DNA of 64,000 nt. Source: Mycobacterium spongiae. GTDB lineage: Bacteria > Actinomycetota > Actinomycetes > Mycobacteriales > Mycobacteriaceae. The position numbers and the translations under genes were made by a program. The stretch lies in NCBI RefSeq assembly GCF_018278905.1, contig NZ_CP046600.1:2790001-2854000 (forward strand), written 5' to 3'. The notes under the pieces were generated by a model. That model ran no database searches and was not told the origin of the DNA. It saw only the letters and a program-made list of their open reading frames with translations. Positions 55,335-64,000 of the stretch are shown here, in pieces. Within the stretch, counting starts at the first letter, position 1. Every line of letters begins with the position of its first letter.

Positions 55335-56597
55335 TCAGGTCGAATTGCCGCTCAGGAAAGCGGTTTCGGCTGTTCCAAACCGGATACCAGTGGCGTCCTT
55401 GCCAATCAGGGACAGGATGGTGATCAAGACCAGCACTGGCACGATCGTTGCCGCCAACGCGAAAGGATAGCCGTGAGATTCGGCCAAGCGTTCCTGAATC
55501 GGCAAATTGAACGCCGCCAGCAGGTTACCGAGCTGGTAAGTCACGCCCGGGTACAAGCCGCGTATCGCATCCGGCGACATCTCGGTCAGATGCGCTGGGA
55601 CGACACCCCACGCGCCCTGAACACACACTTGCATCAAGAACGAACCCAGGCACAACATCGCCGCGGTGCGCGAGTAAGCGAAGATCGGCACCAGCGGCAG
55701 GCCCAACAGCGCACAGAGCACGATGGTGTGACGTCGGCCGACCCGCTGCGAGAGCGTGCCGAAGGAGAGCCCCCCAATGATGGCTCCGACGTTGTAAGCC
55801 ACCACGATCCACCGTGCCGTCACGCTGGACAGGCCAGCGCCCTGATTCGTGGTCGCGGTCAGGAACGTCGGATACACATCCTGCGTGCCATGGCTCATCC
55901 AGTTGAAGAGGGTCATCAGCAACACCAGGTAGAAAAACCGGCGGACGATCGCACCGTCGCGCAGCACATCGCGGACTCTGGTCTTGGTGAGCCGCATTCG
56001 GTCCTGTACGGCTTCCCATACCTCCGATTCCTCCACCCGATATCGGACAATCAGGCTGATAAACGCCGGGACGATGCTCAGGCCGAATAGCCAGCGCCAC
56101 GACAACCCCAGCCAATTCATCACCACCAGTGATGCCAAGCTGGCCAACAGATAACCGAACGCGTAGCCCTCCTGGAGCAATCCGGAGAAGAAGCCGCGCC
56201 GGTTCGGCGGAATCTTCTCCATTGCCAGTGCTGCGCCCAGCCCCCATTCACCGCCCATGCCGATGCCGTAGAGCAGTCTCAAGACCACCAGCACGGTGAA
56301 GTTGGGCGCGAACGCACACAGGAATCCGACGACCGAATAGAACATGACGTCGACCATCAACGGTACCCGCCGGCCGACCCGATCGGCCCACATTCCGAAC
56401 AGCAACGCACCGACTGGGCGCATCGCCAGGGTGGCCGTCGTAACGAAGGCGACTTCGGTCTTGCTGCGCCCGAAAGTCATTGCGATGTCGGAATAGACCA
56501 GCACCACGAGGAAGTAGTCGAACGCATCCATCGTCCAGCCCAGGAAGGCCGCGATCACTGCGTTGCGCTGGTCACCCGTCAACCGCTCTGTTTGCAC
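55335..56597 (-). CDS. nanT: MFS transporter, sialate-type (NanT-like)
   Basis: Major facilitator superfamily protein of 420 aa with twelve predicted helices, starting at GTG 56597 ([21 protein letters not shown]). The MFS loop 2-3 motif [14 protein letters not shown] is at about 72-85, a mid-protein signature is [18 protein letters not shown], and [10 protein letters not shown] occurs between helices 8 and 9. The family carries sialic acid or other organic anions, but the substrate in mycobacteria is unknown. Its end lies 1 base from the convergent cinA stop. Confidence 0.9.
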   Translation of the reverse strand: MQTERLTGDQRNAVIAAFLGWTMDAFDYFLVVLVYSDIAMTFGRSKTEVAFVTTATLAMRPVGALLFGMWADRVGRRVPLMVDVMFYSVVGFLCAFAPNFTVLVVLRLLYGIGMGGEWGLGAALAMEKIPPNRRGFFSGLLQEGYAFGYLLASLASLVVMNWLGLSWRWLFGLSIVPAFISLIVRYRVEESEVWEAVQDRMRLTKTRVRDVLRDGAIVRRFFYLVLLMTLFNWMSHGTQDVYPTFLTATTNQGAGLSSVTARWIVVAYNVGAIIGGLSFGTLSQRVGRRHTIVLCALLGLPLVPIFAYSRTAAMLCLGSFLMQVCVQGAWGVVPAHLTEMSPDAIRGLYPGVTYQLGNLLAAFNLPIQERLAESHGYPFALAATIVPVLVLITILSLIGKDATGIRFGTAETAFLSGNST

Positions 56598-56667
56598 GTG
56601 TGCATCGTGGCGCACCAGTCCCAGAACCGCGAACTCGGGGGCAGGCGCGCGAGTACATTTGGCGAAC

Positions 56668-57735
56668 ATGCACATCATCGATGCCGATGGGCATGTCGCC
56701 GAGAACCCATCACTGGTGATCGAAGCACTCGAACGTTGGCCGGACCTTGTTCGGCGCAGCTCCGACGGGCGGCCCGGGCTCACGATAGAAGGCCGCCGCT
56801 ATCCCGAGGACCAGGGACCTGGAGCGGGGTGTCCGCCCGAGCATGGGATTTCGGCGGCACCCGGCATCAACTGCCGTTCGGCAGCAGGAGTGATGCGCGA
56901 CGCCGACCGCGATCACATCGACACCATGGTCTTGTATCCCAGCCTGGGGTTGTGCGTACCCAGCTTGCAGGAACCCGAGTTGGCCGCCGGATTCGCGCGA
57001 CTGTACAACCAGTGGATCGCGGACTATTGCTCGCAGAGCAACGGCCGGTTGCGCGGCGTCGGTGTGACCCCCGTGGAACACGGGGAGGTGGCCATCGACA
57101 TCATGGCCGAAGCCAAGAATCTAAGTCTGGTCGCGACCTTGGTTCCTCCGGCGCTCACGACGCGCAACCTCGACCATCCCGACCTGGATCCGTTCTATGC
57201 CGCCGCCGTGGAGCTTGGGATGCCACTGGGCATCCATGGTGCGCCAGGCATCCATCTGCCGCAGATTGGCGTGGACCGGTTCACCAACTACATCCAGGTG
57301 CACTGCATCAGCTTCCCGTTCGACCAGATGACCGCGATGACGGCGCTCGTGTCCGGCGGCGTCTTCGAACGGCATCCACAGTTGCAGGTCGCGTTCCTCG
57401 AGGCAGGCGTGGGCTGGGTCCCGTTCTTCATCGATCGCCTCCACGAGCACTATGAAAAGCGGGGCGATTGGATCGAATGCGGATGGCGGCGCGATCCTCA
57501 CGACTACCTTCGGGCCGGAAACATCTGGGTGACGTGTGAACCCGAGGAGCCCATCCTTCCCGGAGTGATCGATGTGCTTGGCGACGACTTCATCATGTTC
57601 GCCAGCGACTACCCGCACTGGGACGGCGAGTGGCCGCAAAGCACCAAGCATCTGCGCACCCGCACTGACATCTCCGACGAAACACGCGAAAAAATTGGCG
57701 GGTCGAATGCGCAGCGCTTCTACAGCCTGAACTGA
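56668..57735 (+). CDS. Amidohydrolase family 2 protein
   Basis: TIM-barrel metal-dependent hydrolase of 355 aa starting [16 protein letters not shown] at 56668. The DxH pair at the N-terminus, the His in [14 protein letters not shown] at about 190-205 and the closing aspartate in [17 protein letters not shown] at about 310-326 are as in family 2. The frame continues upstream to 56563 but without family similarity. It lies between nanT and the Rv1903-like gene, where H37Rv has none that I recall. Substrate unknown. Confidence 0.88.
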   Translation: MHIIDADGHVAENPSLVIEALERWPDLVRRSSDGRPGLTIEGRRYPEDQGPGAGCPPEHGISAAPGINCRSAAGVMRDADRDHIDTMVLYPSLGLCVPSLQEPELAAGFARLYNQWIADYCSQSNGRLRGVGVTPVEHGEVAIDIMAEAKNLSLVATLVPPALTTRNLDHPDLDPFYAAAVELGMPLGIHGAPGIHLPQIGVDRFTNYIQVHCISFPFDQMTAMTALVSGGVFERHPQLQVAFLEAGVGWVPFFIDRLHEHYEKRGDWIECGWRRDPHDYLRAGNIWVTCEPEEPILPGVIDVLGDDFIMFASDYPHWDGEWPQSTKHLRTRTDISDETREKIGGSNAQRFYSLN

Positions 57736-57759
57736 AAGGCGCATGGCAGGATTCGACCA

Positions 57760-58161
57760 ATGGGGCCTTTTCTCGTGCGCGCAGCCTTGACCGGGTTCGC
57801 CTTGTGGGTGGTCACGCTTCTCGTTCCCGGCCTGCGCTTTGTCGGCGGCGCCACCACGTTGGCGAAGATCGCCATCATCTTCGTCGTCGCAGTGATTTTC
57901 GGCCTGGTGAACGCGTTCATAAAACCCATCGTGCAGATCCTGTCGATCCCGCTCTACATTGTGACGCTGGGCTTGTTCCATGTGGTCATCAACGCATTCA
58001 TGCTGTGGATTACCGCGCAGATCACCAAGAACACCACCCACTGGGGATTGCAGATCGACCACTTCTGGTGGACTGCGATCTGGGCCGCGATCGTGCTGTC
58101 GATCGTGAGCTGGATCCTGTCGCTCTTGACCCGAGACTTCCGCCGGGTTACCCGCGCCTAG
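57760..58161 (+). CDS. Phage-holin-family membrane protein (Rv1903-like)
   Basis: Small membrane protein of 133 aa with four helices, at about 6-25, 33-55, 60-85 and 105-125. The pattern LKTALTGFALWVVT-type start and FVVAVIFGLVNAFIKPIVQILSIPLYIVTLGLF in the middle is typical of PF04020 proteins, widespread in actinobacteria and not necessarily of phage origin. The function is unknown. Confidence 0.88.
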   Translation: MGPFLVRAALTGFALWVVTLLVPGLRFVGGATTLAKIAIIFVVAVIFGLVNAFIKPIVQILSIPLYIVTLGLFHVVINAFMLWITAQITKNTTHWGLQIDHFWWTAIWAAIVLSIVSWILSLLTRDFRRVTRA

Positions 58162-58408
58162 CGGAGCTGAACCGGCCCGCCGCCTGGTCCGGGTGGCAAG
58201 TGCCGAACCAACGAATTTGGCACCACACCCTTTATTGTCTGGACCTCTTGCACTTATGCTTAGCACCACTGCTCACCAACACCGTCACAGACAGGACCTT
58301 TCTTCACCCATCACGACGACACGCCCCTGCCTTCCGCTCGCCAGGAAGGCTTTCCCTAACCGCCCGCCAACCCCCCCAACCGCCAACGACGACGGGACAT
58401 TGCCAAAG

Positions 58409-58831
58409 ATGAACACAGTCGCGGTCAGATCCTTTCCCGGTCCTTCGAACGCGCGGCTGAGTTCGCAACCCAATGACACCCATAGCGGTCTACGGGCGGT
58501 CACGGAATGCACCGGCTCGGCAGTGGTCGTTCACGTCGGCGGCGATATTGACGCCAGCAACGAAGCCGCATGGCAGCGCTTGGTGAATAGGAGCGCCGCC
58601 ATCGCCATCGCGCCCGGCCCATTCGTCATCGACATTCGTGACCTGGAGTTTATGGGGTCTTGCGCCTACGCGGTATTGGCTCAAGAGTCGGTGCGCTGTC
58701 GTCGTCGCGGGGTAAGCCTGCGGCTGGTCACCAGCCAGCCGATCGTGGCCCGCACCATCGCCGCGTGCGGATTGCGCCGCCTGGTGCCGATGTACCCAAC
58801 GGTCGAGACAGCGCTGGCACCGCCGGCCTGA
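58409..58831 (+). CDS. STAS-domain anti-sigma-factor antagonist (Rv1904-like)
   Basis: Protein of 140 aa from ATG 58409. Upstream in-frame starts reach 58193 but look non-coding. The STAS domain (about 30-135) has AVVVHVGGDIDASNEAAWQRLV and the phosphorylation loop in FVIDIRDLEFMGSCAYAVLAQ, with Ser in FMGSC at the site used by SpoIIAA-type proteins. It should sequester an anti-sigma factor, releasing a stress sigma factor such as SigF. The partner is not visible here. Confidence 0.87.
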   Translation: MNTVAVRSFPGPSNARLSSQPNDTHSGLRAVTECTGSAVVVHVGGDIDASNEAAWQRLVNRSAAIAIAPGPFVIDIRDLEFMGSCAYAVLAQESVRCRRRGVSLRLVTSQPIVARTIAACGLRRLVPMYPTVETALAPPA

Positions 58832-58848
58832 GGGCTGTCCAGCCGGCG

Positions 58849-59802
58849 CTATTGCGGGGCACCGACCAGCTGCGCCACCTCCCACGCGCAACCCCACGAC
58901 AGGGTGACGCCATTGCTGCTGTGGCCATAGTTGTGGATGCACCGCCCTGAACCGAGCCGTTCTTCCGTCAGCCGCACCGATGGACGGTCCGGGCGCAGCC
59001 CGGTGATCGTCTCGATGACCTCTGCCTGGCCGAGGAGCGGCTCGATCTGGCGGCAGCGTTGCATGATCCGCTCAGACACCTCGGGGTCTGGGGTGGTGTC
59101 CCAACGGTCGGCGATACTGATGCCGCCGCACACCACGCGCTGCGGATGCGGAAAGTAGCAGACCCACTCCGAGGAGCTGCGGAGTTCGAGGAATATCTGC
59201 TGTAGGCCGGGATTCGTGAGGACCACATGCTGACCAAACAGCGGGCGCAGGGTGGTGTCGCCGGCCAACTCTCGGGCTCCCAGACCGGCACAGTTGACCA
59301 CGATCGGTGCGACGTCGACCGCCTCGGTCAGCGACCGCACGGAACGAATCTCGATCTCGCAGCCGGCGGCAGCGAGGCGCTGTGTCAGATAGTCGAGGTA
59401 TTGCGGCATATCGATCATCGGCATGGTGGCGCGAGACCCGGTTGCAAAGCCCGCGGGCAGGTCAGCGGGGTCGGCCGGTCGCAATTCCGGGATTAGCTGG
59501 ACCTGGGGCGGCAGGTTGTCGGCAGCGGTTGGGTCACCGACAGTGATCGCCGGCGCCATCCGGACCCCCGTGGCGGGGTCCTTGGCAAGTTCGCGGAACT
59601 CCCGCAACGAGCGCTTCATCCAGGCGAGCGTGCGGGCAACCGGCTCGGTGAACACCGGCCCCCAGACGGCTCCCGCGACGACTGAGGTCGTCTCGTGCGG
59701 TGGCGCGGCAGCCCATACCCGAACCGGCCACCCTGCTTCGGCCAGGCACAGGGCGGACGTCAATCCGCTCACGCCGGCACCGATCACAACGATGTGTTGC
59801 AT
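58849..59802 (-). CDS. aao: D-amino-acid oxidase
   Basis: FAD-dependent oxidase of D-amino acids producing 2-oxo acids and peroxide, 317 aa from ATG 59802. GTG starts at 59814 and 59823 add four and seven residues. The FAD motif VIGAGVSGLTSALCLAEAGWPVRVW begins at about residue 5. The family motifs GAVWGPV, TMPMIDMPQYLDYLTQRL and IHNYGHSSNGVTLSWGCA near the C-terminus are complete. The gene ends 17 bases after the Rv1904-like gene and is convergent with it. Confidence 0.92.
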   Translation of the reverse strand: MQHIVVIGAGVSGLTSALCLAEAGWPVRVWAAAPPHETTSVVAGAVWGPVFTEPVARTLAWMKRSLREFRELAKDPATGVRMAPAITVGDPTAADNLPPQVQLIPELRPADPADLPAGFATGSRATMPMIDMPQYLDYLTQRLAAAGCEIEIRSVRSLTEAVDVAPIVVNCAGLGARELAGDTTLRPLFGQHVVLTNPGLQQIFLELRSSSEWVCYFPHPQRVVCGGISIADRWDTTPDPEVSERIMQRCRQIEPLLGQAEVIETITGLRPDRPSVRLTEERLGSGRCIHNYGHSSNGVTLSWGCAWEVAQLVGAPQ

Positions 59803-59846
59803 GCTGTTGGCCACAGCAGGCACGGTAGCCCGAAATCCGGCCTTCG

Positions 59847-60311
59847 TCAGGGCTGGGGTAGTTGCTGACCGTTCGCACCCAGCAGCCCGTTGAGGATGCC
59901 GAGGTTGATATGCAGCTGGGCGCCCGCGATTGGTCCCGGAACCTCAGCCGGGGCTCCGTCGCCATCCGTCAGCTGCCACGGCTGACACCCATCGGTCTTG
60001 AAAGCTTTGTCGGTCGGCTCGATCCGCACGACTTGGGGCTTCTTGGTCATGGCGTTGTCGAGGAGAGCGCCGTCGGGGTTGCCCATGCGCTTCCAGTAGC
60101 AGGTGTGGCCTTCGGCCGGCCCCGCGGAGCTGTATGTACCTGGAACGATGTCGGTCCCCACGGCATAGGTGCCGTCCTGGTCGATGGTGGTCTTGGGCTC
60201 GGGCGGCGGCTCTGGATCCGCACTGGCAGTACCTGACGATGCTGCCCAACCCGTCAGAATCAGGCTCGCGGCGACCAGTCTCGCCGCGATAGGTGCTGAC
60301 ATCGTCGCCAT
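59847..60311 (-). CDS. Secreted protein of unknown function (Rv1906c-like)
   Basis: Exported protein of 154 aa from ATG 60311 (an ATG three codons later is also possible). The signal peptide ends near ASSGTASA before DPEPPPEPK. The mature domain, beginning TTIDQDGTYAVGTDIVPGTYSSAGP, has Cys in HTCYWKR and DGCQPW and the repeating WKRMGNPDG pattern seen in small mycobacterial secreted proteins. No catalytic motif was recognised. Confidence 0.87.
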   Translation of the reverse strand: MATMSAPIAARLVAASLILTGWAASSGTASADPEPPPEPKTTIDQDGTYAVGTDIVPGTYSSAGPAEGHTCYWKRMGNPDGALLDNAMTKKPQVVRIEPTDKAFKTDGCQPWQLTDGDGAPAEVPGPIAGAQLHINLGILNGLLGANGQQLPQP

Positions 60312-60383
60312 ACGACAGCAGCGTACCGGCGCGATCAACCGATTTCGATATGTCCATACCCGAATCAGGGCGCGCAGTACGCA

Positions 60384-60420
60384 CAGTGCCCTGCGAGCTG
60401 TCGTTACTCGCAGGGCACTG
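60384..60420 (-). terminator. Hairpin downstream of katG
   Basis: Perfect 14-bp inverted repeat (60384-60397 with 60407-60420) and a 9-base loop, 58 bases beyond the katG stop. No U-tract follows, as is common for mycobacterial terminators. It probably ends furA-katG transcription. Confidence 0.7.
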
Positions 60421-60477
60421 TGGCAGGTTGTCGCGGTCAGATCCGGCCGGGCCGACTACACCGCAGCGGGTTTTCGA

Positions 60478-62733
<2,256 letters not shown>

Positions 62734-62745
62734 TCACGGGTGTGA

Positions 62746-63192
62746 TCAGGTATCTGTTGTCGAGCAATCGGGGCACCGGCCCCAATAGATGACCTCCGCT
62801 TCGTCGAGCAGGAAACCGTTGTTGTCTGCGGCGGTCAGACAGGGTGCCTCGCCGACCGCGCAGTCGACGTCCGCGATCACCCCGCACGACCTGCAGACGA
62901 TGTGATGGTGGTTGTCACCAACCCGGGACTCGTAGCGAGCAACCGACCCCGAAGGCTGGATCTTTCGCACCAGGCCGGCAGCGGTCAGCGCATGCAGGAC
63001 GTCGTAGACGGCCTGCCGGGACACATCGTCCAGGATGTCGCGAACGGCCCCGAAAATCGTCTCTGTGTCGGCATGCGGATGCGCGTCCACTGCCTCGAGA
63101 ACCGCCATGCGCGGACGGGTCACGCGGAGTTCCACCGTACGCAGCTGCTCGGCGTAGTCCGGCATCTCCGGCATCTCCGGAATCGAGGACAC
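62746..63192 (-). CDS. furA: Ferric uptake regulator family repressor FurA
   Basis: DNA-binding redox-sensing repressor of the furA-katG operon, 148 aa. The GTG start at 63192 follows M. tuberculosis, where furA is leaderless. An in-frame extension to 63294 has no support. The helix-turn-helix is at about 35-80 (HADTETIFGAVRDI, then VSRQAVYDVLHALTAAGLVRK). The HHHIVCRSCGVIADVDC region at about 100-116 gives the regulatory zinc/iron site with paired Cys, and CPDC near the end forms the second. A 9-bp tandem duplication adds PEM twice near the N-terminus (residues 5-10). Confidence 0.95.
   Translation of the reverse strand: MSSIPEMPEMPDYAEQLRTVELRVTRPRMAVLEAVDAHPHADTETIFGAVRDILDDVSRQAVYDVLHALTAAGLVRKIQPSGSVARYESRVGDNHHHIVCRSCGVIADVDCAVGEAPCLTAADNNGFLLDEAEVIYWGRCPDCSTTDT
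63161..63178 (-). repeat. 9-bp tandem duplication in furA
   Basis: Two identical adjacent 9-base units near the furA start encode Pro-Glu-Met twice. The H37Rv protein, as I remember it, reads SSIPDYAEQ here, so six residues are added while the rest of the N-terminus is unchanged. Two extra ATG codons result, at 63174 and 63165. Confidence 0.85.
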
Positions 63193-63198
63193 ACCTAC

Positions 63199-63228
63199 AA
63201 TATGCCTCGCTTTTCTGGAATCAGTCAA
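63199..63228 (-). promoter_or_regulatory. furA-katG promoter
   Basis: Minus-strand -35 TTGACT at 63228-63223 and -10 CATATT at 63204-63199, separated by 18 bases. The predicted transcription start falls at about the GTG of furA, so the mRNA is leaderless. This agrees with the known M. tuberculosis arrangement. The AT-rich -10 to +1 stretch is also where FurA binds. Confidence 0.82.
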
Positions 63229-63426
63229 GACTTTGTGCCGACACGCCGTGATACGCCGCATTGCGGCTACGCCGAGGCGCGGTTCAGGACGCACCTGCAG
63301 GCAAATTCTGCCACGGGCTGCCGCACCTGAGCACGAAGGGCCTAAATCGTCCTGTTCTCAAGGGATTTCTCCACTTCTGTGCCGCCGCGTGCACATCGGC
63401 GGCAGGGCCGGGCCGTCGTGGCTGCG

Positions 63427-64000
63427 TCAGCCTTTGAGGGTGGCGATCAGCTGGGCTTGTGCATTAGCGGCCTGCACGATCGCGTTGGCTGCCCGCGCCC
63501 CGGCCAATCCCGCGAGCGGCGGCGCGCTCGGAAGGTGATACAGGGTGAACCGGTAGTGGTGCGTACCCGTGCCCGCCGGCGGACAGGGTCCGGCGTATCC
63601 GAGCTGGCCGCTCGAATTCGGCAAGCTAATTCCTCCGTCGGGAGTCTCGCCCTCGGCGGTGCTACCCGCGCCGGGGGCGATCCCGATCACGATCCAGTGG
63701 ATGTACGGTCCGCGAGGAGCGTCTGGATCGTCGACAACCAAGGCGGCGCCCAACGGCGCCGACCATGTCAGCGGAGGCGCGATATTGGCCCCTTTGCAGG
63801 TGTACTGCACGGGCATCGGTGCACCGTCGGCGAACGCGGGACTGCTGATTTCTAAGGGCCCGCCGGCGGGAGCGGCCTGATAAGCACCAGCAGTCAGCGT
63901 CAACGCCACCGGCGACGTTCGAACCGCCGCGTTGCCGCCGTGGCCGGCCACCGCCAGCACCAGGGCCGGCGCGGCAATGGCCATGGTGATTCGCTGAAGT
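63427..64000 (-). CDS. PEBP (YbhB)-family exported protein, N-terminus cut by the window (Rv1910c-like)
   Basis: Raf-kinase-inhibitor-like fold protein; the frame is open to the window end. The first internal ATG is 63984, but upstream residues LQRIT fit a longer signal sequence. Motifs are [18 protein letters not shown] (anion-binding pocket), [20 protein letters not shown] with the conserved HW, and [14 protein letters not shown]. The signal region reads [11 protein letters not shown], with His where a lipobox Cys would give AGCGG. It is thus predicted to be exported but not lipidated. Rv1910c and lppC are tandem paralogues in H37Rv. Confidence 0.88.
   Translation of the reverse strand, partial: LQRITMAIAAPALVLAVAGHGGNAAVRTSPVALTLTAGAYQAAPAGGPLEISSPAFADGAPMPVQYTCKGANIAPPLTWSAPLGAALVVDDPDAPRGPYIHWIVIGIAPGAGSTAEGETPDGGISLPNSSGQLGYAGPCPPAGTGTHHYRFTLYHLPSAPPLAGLAGARAANAIVQAANAQAQLIATLKG

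Noticed and set aside
57760..58161. Holin-like protein as evidence of a prophage
   Set aside because: PF04020 proteins are common in actinobacterial chromosomes, and no integrase, terminase or structural phage genes lie nearby.
57121..58269. 382-aa minus-strand ORF opposite the amidohydrolase and Rv1903-like gene
   Set aside because: It is antisense to two genes with clear family motifs, and no coding signature was seen.

Overview
The window is GC-rich, densely coded chromosome from a slow-growing Mycobacterium. It is close to, but not a member of, the M. tuberculosis complex. Several proteins are near-copies of H37Rv proteins as I remember them (FbpB/Ag85B 325 aa, BfrA 159 aa, KatG 739 aa, LldD2 414 aa, FurA). 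Gene order follows H37Rv from ureC (Rv1850) to Rv1910c. All comparisons with H37Rv are from memory, because no search could be run.

Layout. 1-2.8 kb: end of the urease operon (ureC, ureF, ureG, ureD). 2.8-6 kb: ndh, an LLM oxidoreductase and a degenerate SDR on the minus strand. 6.3-9 kb: molybdate ABC transporter modABC, followed by the proline-rich secreted glycoprotein apa. 10-17 kb: Rv1861, adhA, a CPBP protease, a MOSC protein, an SDR, an inserted acetyltransferase/methyltransferase pair, and the thiolase-like Rv1867. 17.5-24.5 kb: the chimeric Rv1868, a Ddn-like protein, a methyltransferase, a full Lon protease (absent from H37Rv) and lldD2. 24.5-28 kb: Rv1873-1875, an enoyl-CoA hydratase, and divergent bfd/bfrA with two IdeR iron boxes between them. 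28-32.5 kb: glnA3 coupled to an amidohydrolase (a split FluG-like pair), a decayed amidase and an NTF2-like protein. 32.6-39.6 kb: cyp140, a TetR regulator, lppE, an SDR, a SRPBCC protein, rpfC, secreted chorismate mutase, an alpha/beta hydrolase and fbpB. 40-50.4 kb: Rv1887, a YceI plus CYP125-like pair, Rv1891-1893, Rv1894c, a 13E12-type HNH repeat protein, and a Baeyer-Villiger monooxygenase next to the dehydrogenase Rv1895. 50-60 kb: Rv1896c-Rv1906c including dtd, lipJ, cinA, nanT and aao, with an extra amidohydrolase. 60.5-64 kb: katG-furA and a PEBP-like exported protein cut by the window end.

Main themes. (1) Conserved syntenic blocks are interrupted by small pockets of accessory genes. 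(2) Four proteins carry short perfect or near-perfect in-frame tandem repeats (UreD, Apa, chorismate mutase, FurA). (3) Two KstR-like boxes, upstream of Rv1894c and of the CYP125 paralogue, point to sterol-catabolism control. (4) Iron and peroxide control is visible at bfrA (tandem IdeR boxes) and at furA-katG (leaderless promoter). (5) Several proteins keep a family fold but lack a canonical catalytic residue (Rv1856c, Rv1867, LipJ). No rRNA, tRNA, CRISPR array, insertion sequence with intact ends or prophage was found.
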